Positions 44,001 through 52,520 of a stretch of 64,000 bases of DNA are shown one piece after another. A program made the translations under genes and the position numbers. Positions within the stretch are counted from its first letter, which is position 1, and every line of letters begins with the position of its first letter. The DNA is from Verrucomicrobiota bacterium. GTDB taxonomy: Bacteria > Auribacterota > JABMQX01 > JAFGEW01. Below the pieces are notes generated by a model. That model was not told where the DNA came from. It was given only the letters and a program-made list of their open reading frames with translations, and did no database searches. The stretch lies in NCBI GenBank assembly GCA_016931415.1, contig JAFGEW010000074.1, positions 1 to 64,000 of the forward strand, read 5' to 3'.

Positions 44001-46179
44001 CGCACTCGACGACGTAGTAGCGCGGAGACGGCAGGCCCTCGACCGGCTCGTCGGTGGGCGGCACGCCCGGCGTCACCGACGGCATACCGCCCGGGAAGTA
44101 CGAGTCAAACGCGTAGCCGCCGTTGAACACACCGGGACGCTGCTGGTTCCACGTCGCGTAGGTCTCGGCACCGCTCATGACAGGATAGCCGTCGGCGAGC
44201 TGCGGCGGTCCGATCCCGTCGGGCAAGCTGTCATCCCAGCTATCGGTCCAGACGACCTGGATCGCGTCTCCGGGGTCGAAAACGCCGTTGCCGTTGTGGT
44301 CCGTGTCCTCGTCGCCCTTGCCGCCGCCCGCCGACCAATCGAATGGGAAGTTGTCCACATCGGCGTACGCAACCTCGCCGTCGTCGTTGACGTCATCAGC
44401 CTTCTGATCGTTGTTCCAGTCGGCGTAGAGGTTGACCTGCACCCGAGGCAGCCCGATTTCCCATGGCTCGCCGGCGGCAAAGCGTGGATCGTCCTCGGCG
44501 CGCGTGGTGGCGTAATAGACGATGCCCGAAATGCCCCCATTCTCGCCGATGGCGTAGTTCCATTTGCCCCAGTCGGCCTTGTTGGTCTGCCCGGCATAGA
44601 GGAGCATCGCTTGGGTGAGCACAACGCCCACGTCCGTGCGTGAGAGATTGTCGCCCGTATTCGGGTTGACGTCGGGCTGCTCCTGCGCATTGAGCACTTC
44701 GCCGGGGGCGACCACGCCGCCGTCGTCGGTGATGAACGTGGCGCCGGTGGCCTTGTAGCGGGCGAAATCCACCTCGGTAACGAGCCAGTAGAAGAAGGGA
44801 AAAACCTCGGCAAAGCTGTACTCGCCCATCATGTCCGTCGGGGTGATCTGGTAGAGCGAGCCGTCGATGAACCGGATGTTGATGGCCTGCTCGGGGATGC
44901 CCATCTCACCCGGATCGCGGTACCCGTTCTGGTTCGCATCGATAAATACGCTGCCCTCGAAGAACCCGAACCAAGCCCATTGGGCCACCTGGCCCAGATC
45001 GACAAGCCCGCCCGCGGCCGGCACGATGACCGTGCGGAAGCCGATGATGACGTCCATGTTGCGGTCCCACGCGACGAGCTGATAGGTGCCTGGCGGCACG
45101 TTGTCGATCTGGAAGTAGCCGTTCTCATCGGCGGGTCCGGCGTAGACCTGTTGGTCGTTGGCGCTCAGGTCGTTGAGCGCGACCCAACCTTCCTCGACGG
45201 CACGGCCCGAGAGATTGCCTCGCGGCAGCGGCGGCCGCTGCTCGTGAATGTAGTACAGCGTGCCCGCGATCGTCCCGACTGTGCCGCCTTCGGGCTCGGG
45301 AAACTCCATCGGCTGCACGAACCCATAGAATGTGTGCCAGAAGAAGTACCCGAACTCGCCCAGGTACGCCGGCTCGGCCGACGCGACCCAGGCATCGATC
45401 AGCGGCCCGCCCTCGATCGTCGTGGTCTGGATCCACGTCTCACCATACGGCGGGCTCACCACGACGCCGTATTTGCCCGGCGCCAGGTTCTTGATGAGCG
45501 CCTCGCCGTTGGCGTCGGTCAACACGACGCCCGTGCCCTCCATATGGATGACGGGGCTGCCGTCCCCATCGAGTATGAACGTCCCGTCCGGGTTCTTCAT
45601 GTACGTGGTGCCGATCATGTTGCCGAACGCGTCCGCCATCTGCTGGCCCGCCTGGTCGGTCAGCGTGCACGAGAAGCCCTCGAGCCCTGCCTCGGCCCCG
45701 AGGTCGGGCGCGTTGTTGACGGGCCGGTTATCGTGAAAAACGTAGACCGATACCTGCGCAGTCGGCACCGGCAGTGTGTTGACGACCGCCGTTGCGGCGT
45801 CCTGCCCGTCCGTGACCCGGATCCCGTTCATGGCGTGTTCGCCCGAATCGGGCAGCACGGAGATGAGAAAGTTGTGGCCGTCGGGCAGATCGATCGAGGC
45901 CCCGTCGGTGTCCGAGTGGCCGCTGTTGGCCACGGGCGCGTAGGCCTTATGGATGCCGATCGACAACAAGGCGTCCGGCGTGCCGTCCCAGGGCACGCCG
46001 GGCGTGACCTGATGCGTCGGGTCGATCTCCGCCAGCCACCGGAACCCTTGAACCGGATTGCCGGCCTCGTCCTCGACGTTCAGGTCGACCACGAAGGACC
46101 GCGCCTCGGGAACGACCAGAACAAGGAGGGCGATCACCGTGGCAAGACACAGTGCAGCCCATCGGGATGATTGACACAT
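41083..46179 (-). CDS. Giant SdrD-like / beta-helix surface protein
   Basis: 1698 residues with signal peptide (to about 28). Several SdrD B-like and carboxypeptidase-regulatory-like domains come first (GSVFIDANQNGYRDPGEMG near 405-425; YPFDW..; DHNGNGVFDPGD calcium-like loop), then an IPT-like strand region and a right-handed parallel beta-helix (about 1125-1640, starting GSIQAAIDAAVNGQIILV and with NNLIVNNSAADAGGG-type turns). Ends in DVDVGADEYV. ATG 46179 has AAGGAGAG; it is the first gene of the multicopper operon. Likely exported; no catalytic residues recognised. Confidence 0.8.
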   Translation of the reverse strand: MCQSSRWAALCLATVIALLVLVVPEARSFVVDLNVEDEAGNPVQGFRWLAEIDPTHQVTPGVPWDGTPDALLSIGIHKAYAPVANSGHSDTDGASIDLPDGHNFLISVLPDSGEHAMNGIRVTDGQDAATAVVNTLPVPTAQVSVYVFHDNRPVNNAPDLGAEAGLEGFSCTLTDQAGQQMADAFGNMIGTTYMKNPDGTFILDGDGSPVIHMEGTGVVLTDANGEALIKNLAPGKYGVVVSPPYGETWIQTTTIEGGPLIDAWVASAEPAYLGEFGYFFWHTFYGFVQPMEFPEPEGGTVGTIAGTLYYIHEQRPPLPRGNLSGRAVEEGWVALNDLSANDQQVYAGPADENGYFQIDNVPPGTYQLVAWDRNMDVIIGFRTVIVPAAGGLVDLGQVAQWAWFGFFEGSVFIDANQNGYRDPGEMGIPEQAINIRFIDGSLYQITPTDMMGEYSFAEVFPFFYWLVTEVDFARYKATGATFITDDGGVVAPGEVLNAQEQPDVNPNTGDNLSRTDVGVVLTQAMLLYAGQTNKADWGKWNYAIGENGGISGIVYYATTRAEDDPRFAAGEPWEIGLPRVQVNLYADWNNDQKADDVNDDGEVAYADVDNFPFDWSAGGGKGDEDTDHNGNGVFDPGDAIQVVWTDSWDDSLPDGIGPPQLADGYPVMSGAETYATWNQQRPGVFNGGYAFDSYFPGGMPSVTPGVPPTDEPVEGLPSPRYYVVECVPPPHYLILSEEHKNVDFGDSYIPYESGGPGILAAAAGPILGVDPPICVGDLHPIPPYLTLFPDQMIEAPWASDMRPKSDRKLVFLSQAKNAACDFFCLTEVPKGGLIWGWVTNDVLYENDPTSPSFGTNFALAYLPVSIQDFAGHEIARVYTDQWGKYTCLVPSTYTVSVPNPTGVSPNVLIISLNDPGPIPDPDNPGETMFDPWYNPGYGRTTYRFEFFPGKTTRLDTPVLPIGAFMANRTPVDVEPPTGTPVIYSVQGPNGGPFIPNTPPLLVLQQLLRTTKVSTSPLLRKLIAAVLAPNRRIMIRSVGIIQVPNPDYDPDDPASTTTVPRDYGFGNETGTVTLDGVALPVASWADDIVEVDVPTGRTTGQLMLTTAGGVSTRIGVTLHIGGSAIQVNAGGSIQAAIDAAVNGQIILVAPGTYKENLFLWKPVKLQGWGAPSTRIQAGPVPPDEDNLWGEKLQWLLDTGKVNLLPGQQLDYFRDRTAGITILGNAQPFTSPKPVPQPPYQVDGLTITGTAVGGGIYAVGYTKHVELSNNRLINCQGNYGGGIRSGTPTLLNATGDGYYSCHNEDMDIHHNEVFLNGAFVGAGGIALFNGTNYKVTENWIGGNFSLQYGGGIAHFGLSQGEIRNNVIFNNQAFDEGGGIMVTGELIPAGAPPGTLTQGAGNVIIDKNLIQGNLSGDDGGGIRTLLVNGEDVRAFPSAPSQWHTIWILNNLIVNNSAADAGGGISLDDTARAFVYHNTIACNDSTGTGVDTFGPAANENEPLPSTIPQVAGISSNVHSTGLQGAFGAGFEQTFSNPELRKNILWQNRSFYWDAAANGGWGGLAVNPAVLYWDLGVYNTLTPEMLEPQDCVLSELAARAPDGTIIGFYDASNMTSDPLLVEQYFNVHTATAIENAFGALVIDTFAPLGLLGDYHILESSPARDAVDTEGFGQFPDLLTDVDGDARPGVAGDVDVGADEYVAP

Positions 46180-46589
46180 GGTTATCTCTCCTTTCCATTC
46201 CAGCGGCTATGCCCACTCATTCGCCCGCGGGCTACGGCCCGGCTCCAAGCGCCGGTGTCCGCTGCGCCACGAACGCCAACAGAACACGGCAACCGGGGCG
46301 TGAGTTCCCGCGCGATTGCCGCATCTGCGCAGACGTCGAAGGACGTGTCCACAGCAGACACCGCGGGCCAATCTCGACGAGAACTGGGGATGCGTCGCCC
46401 ATGCATGAGCCGTCCACTCAAGTCGATTGCGCTGAACTCGGGGGCGCCAATCAGCTTTTTGCCTAGGCGGCCGGAACGGCTGCGGTGACCCGCCGGACGC
46501 TTCGCAAGCGCGCAAAAGAACGGACGAGCCCCCGAGGGCGGGGACTCGTCCATCACAATGCGGCTTTCTGCACTCCGTCGGGCGCGACG
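46180..46589. other. 410-base region between two minus-strand genes
   Basis: Leader of the multicopper operon. Holds the terminator at 46513-46551 and no gene. A GC-rich fold around 46440-46500 (minus) contains GGCAAAAAGC, weakly like some riboswitch cores, but I cannot match any known class. Confidence 0.5.
46513..46551 (-). terminator. Terminator of second PEP-CTERM gene
   Basis: 13-bp stem (46522-46534 with 46539-46551, one mismatch), followed on the minus strand by GTTCTTTT. Confidence 0.7.
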
Positions 46590-47411
46590 TTACTTTCTCC
46601 GGCGCACAAGCACGAGCAGCACCATACCGCCCAACGCGATCAGGCCCGGCTCAGGAACGGCTTCGGCCACGAGACTGTCGAACAAATGGTAGTCGTTCTG
46701 CTCCGCGTTGGCCCCGCCGGCATCAAACGAGTAGACCTCGGTGGCGTTCCAACCGAGCGGATCGTCGAGCCCGAACGGCGTCGGCCCAAGCACAGGCAAG
46801 CCGTTGAGCCATATCTCGAACACCCCGTCGGCGTCCCCGGGAGGGTTCACCCTCGGATCGGCCACGACAAGGGCGGCATAGAGCTCAACGTGATGCCAGA
46901 CATCGAGTGCCAGCCCCGCATCGAGCACGGGCAGACCGTAGTCGCCGCCCCCGGCCGCGCCGTCAATGTCCCAGAAGTGCAGCGTGGCGACGCCCGGGCT
47001 CGCGCCGAAGTCGAAGATGAATATCCCGAGAGCGCTTGCGTAGTTGGTGTTCAGCACGCCCGGGTTGCCCGAGCCGACCAGCAGGTAGCTCTCCATGTCG
47101 TCGTTGCCTTCCTCATGAACGAGGAAATCGAAGCTGAAAACGCCGAGGCTTGCACTCCCGAACACGTCTGGCCAGTAAGAAACCACGTCAGGAGAGGCGA
47201 TACCGTCGTGGTACATGGCGTTGGGCGCGCTCAGCCCCATCGGGACGACTTGGGCATCTGTACTGCCGCCGCCCCACGTGCCCCAGACGCTACCGGAGAC
47301 CACACTGAGCGGCCCGGTTGCGTAGGAGTCGAAATCATCGGTGAACGCCAGGGCGCCACCCGCGACAGCACAACAACTGAGCACCATCGCTGCGAGAAGA
47401 ATACCCTTCAT
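46590..47411 (-). CDS. PEP-CTERM sorting-domain protein
   Basis: 273 residues. Signal peptide (KGILLAAMVLSCCAVAGGALA), C-terminal VPEPGLIALGG plus hydrophobic helix and RRRK tail. Middle beta-rich, with laminin-G/lectin-like DDFDSYATGPLS and WHHVELYAALV strands. ATG 47411 has AGGAAGGGGG. Next to the EPS cluster, so it may be an EPS-associated surface protein. Confidence 0.85.
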   Translation of the reverse strand: MKGILLAAMVLSCCAVAGGALAFTDDFDSYATGPLSVVSGSVWGTWGGGSTDAQVVPMGLSAPNAMYHDGIASPDVVSYWPDVFGSASLGVFSFDFLVHEEGNDDMESYLLVGSGNPGVLNTNYASALGIFIFDFGASPGVATLHFWDIDGAAGGGDYGLPVLDAGLALDVWHHVELYAALVVADPRVNPPGDADGVFEIWLNGLPVLGPTPFGLDDPLGWNATEVYSFDAGGANAEQNDYHLFDSLVAEAVPEPGLIALGGMVLLVLVRRRK

Positions 47412-48529
47412 ACCCACTGCCCCCTTCCTTCTGTCAGTGTACAACCTGCACGGAACCGGAACTCTTACCCGATACCCTCGCTGCTAATGGATTTCACCAG
47501 ATATGAGTTCCCGCATTAACGATTATCTCTAACTGCGACGCCTCACGTTTCGTGTCGCGACCTTGAACACGACACCCCGCAGCAACCCGGCCGCACGGAG
47601 CGCCATCATCCTGACGGCGGGCTGCTGGTTGGAGCAGGTCCGCCGCTCAATCGGCTGCAGAATGCTCACGAGGGGATCCGTCACAAGTTCTTGCGGGCGA
47701 ACTGGCGCCTGAGGATTCGGACGAGCAGCACGCGGACTATGATCTTAGCGGCGCGGCCGCCGCAGGTGAGCGCCTCCCCTGCCTTGCCGCAGGCCTGATC
47801 GACGGACGCCTCTTCTCCCCATGAGCTCGGATGCAAGCAGGTGTCCCTTCGTCTGCCCGGACCACGGTGGCAAAGGCATATCCGGAATGCGATGGCGCCG
47901 GCCATCCGCTCAACCCAACTCAGGCAGCGCCAACGCCAGGAGGGCAAAAAGAAGGAATGACGGACCTCGATCGGCTCAACACGCCTCTGCCTCGCCCGCG
48001 GCTGGCCCGGCGAACGGCGCGCCGCCGCTGGTAAAGAGAGGAACAGCATCGGCACTTTCTGCCGCCGATTTGCAGTGGGGTGCCTCGCCAGTCTGCCGTC
48101 CGGTAACAAGGCCGTGCCGGAGCACGGGGAACCCTCACAGCGCCTGCCCCGCCCCGTCATGTCGAGAGCACGCCGGTCAGGCAGGAAAACCGCTGGCTGC
48201 CTCAGCAACCGCCATCCCCTGCAAGGGGCAGTGCATGGCGTTGGCACAGCAGTTGCGCTCGGCACCGATGCCTAGGAATAGCTTACGGTAGACCGCGCCC
48301 TGAGACTGCCCCCATGAGGGCACCGCAGAAGCTGCAGCGCATAGACCGTGACAGTCAAGTGTGTGGCCTCCGGGCCGTGCTGACCACTCTGGGAGACCGG
48401 CAACGAAAAGGATGCTCGGCAGTGGAGAACAAGCCACGAGCCGCCGGTGTGGCGGCTCGTTGGGGTGCGTCTTTCCTGCCCGGCCAGGGCACAGGTAACC
48501 GAACACTCCGAAAGGCAGGAAGCATCGTC
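47412..48529. other. 1.1-kb region upstream of the EPS cluster
   Basis: No firm gene. On the minus strand, a 51-codon frame (47529-47684) overlaps the end of a longer frame by GTGA and reads PLVSILQPIERRTCSNQQPA, so a decayed gene may lie here. The right part holds the sigma-54 promoter (48241-48256) and a perfect 9-bp hairpin (48437-48459, CGAGCCGCC/GGCGGCTCG). Confidence 0.4.
48241..48256 (+). promoter_or_regulatory. Sigma-54 promoter of the EPS operon
   Basis: TTGGCAC-N5-TTGC with GG and GC exactly ten bases apart, the -24/-12 signature. About 270 bases of leader to the ATG at 48530. Sigma-54 control fits PrsK/PrsR-type regulation known for PEP-CTERM/EPS clusters. Confidence 0.6.
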
Positions 48530-50893
48530 ATGTTCCATGACCAGCAGGATCTTCGGGACCAACCGCCGATGCGCCAGGTTTTCGGCGTATTGCTGACGCG
48601 TCGTTGGCTGATACTCGGCGTGCTCGTGGTAACCGTCGGCGCAACAGCCTTCTACACGCTCTCCCAGCCGGAAGTCTATCGGGCAACGGCGCGCATCATG
48701 ATTGAGCCTCGAAGCCCTGTCGTGATCGAAGCGCAAAAGTCATCCCGGCCCGGCGACGCCGACCGCGACTACTACGAGACGCAGTACCGCCTGCTCAAAG
48801 ACCGGGAGTTGGCCAAGCAGGTCTTCTTCGACCTCGAGGCCGCCACAAGGCCGGAATACGCGGGTGTTGAGGATCCTGTGGCCGCGTTCATGAGTGGCCT
48901 CTACGTGGCGCCGCTCAAGAAGAGCCGGCTCGTCGACGTGGGATACGAGCACACCGATCCCGTGTGGGCGACGCGTGTGGCCAACACGATGGTCACGACG
49001 TACATCGAACAGACTCAGCACCGCGACTTCAGCGCCTCAGAGCGAATGCTGATCGAACTGACGAGACAAGCCCAGGAGCTGGAAGCCAAGTTACAGGCGA
49101 GTCATGCCGCGTTGCAGCAGTTCACCGAAGAGACTGATCTCGTCGCCGTTGATCGGGAAGACGGTCCGGCGAGCACCGCCTTGACCCGCCTGGCCTACTT
49201 GGAGGAAGCGGTCACCCAGGCGCAGATCAAGCGGATCGCCCTTGCCGCTGGATACGAAACGACAAAGCGGCTCCAGACCACAAACAACGGTGCGCAGGGG
49301 GTGGCTGCATTGTTCCAGAGCGACGGGCTCCGCACCCTGCGGATCGCACTCGCCGAGGCCCAGCAGAAGCGTGCGGAGCTCGTTCAGAACTACTTGCCGA
49401 ATCATCCGGCCGTTCAGGCGGTCGACAGCCAGATTGTCGCGCTCAGGGAGAGCATTGCTGAGGAAGGTGAGCGCGTGCTCACAACGATGGGGGCCGAGTA
49501 CGAGCGGGCCAAAGCCGAAGAGCAAAGCCTCCAGGAAGCCTACAAGACACAGCGGCGCGAGGTGCAGGCGATCGGGCGGTTCGCCACACGCTATGCCGTT
49601 CTGAAGATGGAGGCTGAACGCTCGAGCCGCCTCTACGATGTCGTCCTCGATCGAATCAAGGAGATCAATCTCGTCTCGGAAGTCGAGCGCGGTGGGACAA
49701 ACGTCGTGTCCATCCACGAGGCCATCGTGCCGCGACACCCGGTCAGACCGAACAAGCGGGGCAATCTGGCGCTCGCCTGCCTTGGGGGTCTTGTCCTGGG
49801 TGCCGGCCTCGCCCTCTCGATCAGCCGGTTCGATACGTCCTTCAAGAGCAAGGAGGACATCGAGAGCGCCCTCAACGCGCCGATCCTCGGCTTCGTTCCC
49901 GCGGTGAGGCCGCGGAAGCGCCGCGGTGAGCGATGTCCCGAGCACGTCGGCTTGCACGATCCCCGATCCGCCGTCGCGGAGACGTTCCGGGCAATCTCCG
50001 TCGGTATGCTGCGACGCAGCGGTGGTGGACTGGCGCGGCGGTTGGTCATCACCAGCGCCGTTCCCAAGGAAGGCAAGAGCCTCATCGCCATCAACCTGGC
50101 CGCCGCGTTGGCCCGCAGCGGGGAGCGCGTGCTGCTCGTCGATGCCGACCTGCGAAGAGCCGGCCTTGTCAAGGTCTTCAACCTGCGCATCTGGGCAACG
50201 TTGTCGAGCTACCTGAGGCCCGACGTTGAGGACGTTACGTTCAACGAGATCGTGTACTCGACGGGCGTGCCGAACCTCGACATCCTTCCGTGCGCCCGCC
50301 CAACGGCGAATCCAGTCGAACTGCTTGAATCGCCGAAAATGACGCGCCTGATCCGCGAGGCGATGAATCACTACGACCGGATCGTTTTCGATGCCCCGCC
50401 ATGCCTGGGTCTGGCCGACGCGAGTGTCCTTGCGGCAAACGCCGACGCGACGCTGCTCGTCGTGCGTGCCTTCGTCACGCCGCGCCACCTGACGGAGCGG
50501 GCGCGGGAGGTCATCGACAGCGTCGCCCACAACATCATCGGCGTCATCGTCAATGACGTCGATGCCGAGCGGTACGGCGGCTACTACGGCTATGGCCGCT
50601 ATTACGGCCGGGCCGATCACTACGGGCGCACTGAGGCTGACACCGAGGACCCAGGCGTCGGGCCCCCCTCCGAACGGGAGCTCAAGCGACTCGCTGCCCG
50701 CTCGAAGACCACGTTGAGCTGCGAATCCAGGCCGTCACTCGTACAACGACACCCCGGACAAGAGCGCAGTACCCACACCATACCGCCCCACGCCGCCGGA
50801 AAGCGGACAGGTAACAAGACAGCCGGCGTCGGCACCAGCAACACCAGGGGCGCGCGACCTACACCGCGTGCAGTTGTCGCAGAGAGAAAATGA
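48530..50893 (+). CDS. Wzc-like polysaccharide chain-length protein with tyrosine-kinase domain
   Basis: 787 residues. Wzz N-terminus with helix (about 25-45), long coiled coil (about 180-400), second helix (NLALACLGGLVLGAGLALS), then the BY-kinase domain with PKEGKS (512-517), VLLVDADLR and IVFDAPP Walker motifs, and a tyrosine cluster YGGYYGYGRYYGRADHYGR (about 683-700). An extra tail of about 88 residues has no match. ATG 48530. First gene of the EPS operon; controls polymer export and length. Confidence 0.9.
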   Translation: MFHDQQDLRDQPPMRQVFGVLLTRRWLILGVLVVTVGATAFYTLSQPEVYRATARIMIEPRSPVVIEAQKSSRPGDADRDYYETQYRLLKDRELAKQVFFDLEAATRPEYAGVEDPVAAFMSGLYVAPLKKSRLVDVGYEHTDPVWATRVANTMVTTYIEQTQHRDFSASERMLIELTRQAQELEAKLQASHAALQQFTEETDLVAVDREDGPASTALTRLAYLEEAVTQAQIKRIALAAGYETTKRLQTTNNGAQGVAALFQSDGLRTLRIALAEAQQKRAELVQNYLPNHPAVQAVDSQIVALRESIAEEGERVLTTMGAEYERAKAEEQSLQEAYKTQRREVQAIGRFATRYAVLKMEAERSSRLYDVVLDRIKEINLVSEVERGGTNVVSIHEAIVPRHPVRPNKRGNLALACLGGLVLGAGLALSISRFDTSFKSKEDIESALNAPILGFVPAVRPRKRRGERCPEHVGLHDPRSAVAETFRAISVGMLRRSGGGLARRLVITSAVPKEGKSLIAINLAAALARSGERVLLVDADLRRAGLVKVFNLRIWATLSSYLRPDVEDVTFNEIVYSTGVPNLDILPCARPTANPVELLESPKMTRLIREAMNHYDRIVFDAPPCLGLADASVLAANADATLLVVRAFVTPRHLTERAREVIDSVAHNIIGVIVNDVDAERYGGYYGYGRYYGRADHYGRTEADTEDPGVGPPSERELKRLAARSKTTLSCESRPSLVQRHPGQERSTHTIPPHAAGKRTGNKTAGVGTSNTRGARPTPRAVVAERK

Positions 50894-50903
50894 GGCCAAA
50901 ATT

Positions 50904-52451
50904 GTGAGAACCTACGTCGCCGTCTACCTTGGCGCGTTCGTGTTGGCGATGCTGATCACACCGCGCACCGCCCGCCTGGCTCGGGCAGCCGGCGTCATGG
51001 ATATACCGGGCGTACGGCGTGTGCATCGTGATCCGACACCACGCCTCGGAGGCATCGCGCTCGTTCTGGCCACATTGATCATGCTCATGATTGTCCTGCT
51101 GGTTGACAACGCGATCGGCCGGGCATTTCGCGGCGGGCAGACTCAGCTCATCGCCGTGGTCGTGGGCAGCTTGCTGGTCCTCCTCGCCGGCACAATGGAC
51201 GACATCCGTGGCCTGTCGGTCAGCGCGAAGCTGGCGTTCGAGATCGCCGCAGCGCTCCTGGTGTGCGCGCTCGGTGTCCGGATCGGCTCGATCAGCGTGG
51301 CCGGCATCACGCTGGCATTCGGCTGGTTCTCGTGGCCACTGACGATGCTGTGGATTGTCGGCGTCACCAATGCGCTCAATCTCATCGACGGCATCGACGG
51401 GCTGGCTGCGGGAATCGCGCTGATCGCCTGCGCGGCAACCGCCTTCCTTGCCGTGTATCTGGGCCAACCTGTCATGGCCGTGCTCATGCTGGCGCTCTCG
51501 GGCAGCTTGAGCGGCTTTCTGATGTTCAATTTCCACCCGGCCCGAGTCTTTCTGGGCGACGGCGGCAGCCTCTTCCTTGGCTTCGCCATCGCAGCCGGAA
51601 GCGTGATGTCCGCCACGAAATCAGCCGCATTACTCGGGCTGGGCCTGCCGGTGCTCGCGCTCGCCGTGCCGATTTGCGACACGTTCTTCAGCATGCTCCG
51701 GCGCGCACTGACGCAGCGGTCTATCGTCGCGCCTGATCGCGGCCACATTCACCACCGCCTTCTCAAGATGGGGGCAAGCCAGACCCAAGCCGCCGCATTG
51801 ATCTGGCTTCTGACGTTGGCGTTCACAGGAGTGGGTGTGTTCATGTTCGTCAAACGAGGGATGATCCCGCTGCTGGTCTATTGCTGCGTTGCGGCCTTGC
51901 TCATGGCGGTCTTCTGGATTGCGGGGACACTGCCATTGCGCCAGTGCCTCACCCACCTGAGACGGCGGCTCAGAGTCAACCATGAAGCCAAGGGCCAAAG
52001 GCGACAGTACGAGCAGGCCGCCCTCTACTTCGAAGAGGCCGCATCGTTCGACGGCTGGTGGAGATCGGCATGCACGGCGGCCGACCAGATGGGCTTCACC
52101 GGGCTGCGGATGCGGTGGCCGTGCGACGACGGCTCAGCGCAGTCGCTGCTCTGGGCACAGCCGGGAACCGAGGCCCGAGCCGATCAGACGGCCCACGTGC
52201 GTGTGCCCGTTCTCCGACAGCACCTCGGTCCGCCCGTCTGGCTCGAATGTGACGTGGCAATAGGCAGCTCGCTCGAGTCGGCCAGCCGGCGGATGATGCT
52301 CTTCAGCCGACTACTCGAGGAGTACAGCCCGGCTGATCTCCCCAGCGACGGTGCAACGCCCGGCAGCGCGGGGCGGAAGGCTGGAAACTCGGGCGGCCAA
52401 GATCCTCGACATGCGAAACCGGCGCACACTCAGAGCGCAACGCCGCGGTGA
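50904..52451 (+). CDS. WecA/MraY-type undecaprenyl-phosphate sugar-1-P transferase
   Basis: 515 residues. About ten membrane helices, with catalytic motifs PRLGGIAL, GTMDDIRGLS, NALNLIDGIDGLAAG, FLGDGGSLF and HIHHRLL in the family order. The initiating enzyme that puts the first sugar phosphate on the lipid carrier. The C-terminal 130 residues after the last helix are a soluble tail not found in WecA. GTG 50904; a GTG at 50868 overlapping wzc is an alternative. Confidence 0.85.
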   Translation: MRTYVAVYLGAFVLAMLITPRTARLARAAGVMDIPGVRRVHRDPTPRLGGIALVLATLIMLMIVLLVDNAIGRAFRGGQTQLIAVVVGSLLVLLAGTMDDIRGLSVSAKLAFEIAAALLVCALGVRIGSISVAGITLAFGWFSWPLTMLWIVGVTNALNLIDGIDGLAAGIALIACAATAFLAVYLGQPVMAVLMLALSGSLSGFLMFNFHPARVFLGDGGSLFLGFAIAAGSVMSATKSAALLGLGLPVLALAVPICDTFFSMLRRALTQRSIVAPDRGHIHHRLLKMGASQTQAAALIWLLTLAFTGVGVFMFVKRGMIPLLVYCCVAALLMAVFWIAGTLPLRQCLTHLRRRLRVNHEAKGQRRQYEQAALYFEEAASFDGWWRSACTAADQMGFTGLRMRWPCDDGSAQSLLWAQPGTEARADQTAHVRVPVLRQHLGPPVWLECDVAIGSSLESASRRMMLFSRLLEEYSPADLPSDGATPGSAGRKAGNSGGQDPRHAKPAHTQSATPR

Positions 52452-52520
52452 GAGATTGACCAGAGCGACAGCGGAGGCGCCCCACAGTCGCTGCGCTCGC
52501 TTCCTCAAAGTGGATAGCCT

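Noticed and set aside
46440-46500. Riboswitch in the multicopper operon leader
   Set aside because: GGCAAAAAGC and nearby stems look suggestive, but I cannot match the conserved bases of any class.
48420-48520. Cyclic-di-GMP riboswitch ahead of the EPS operon
   Set aside because: A strong hairpin is present, but the conserved GEMM core sequences are not.
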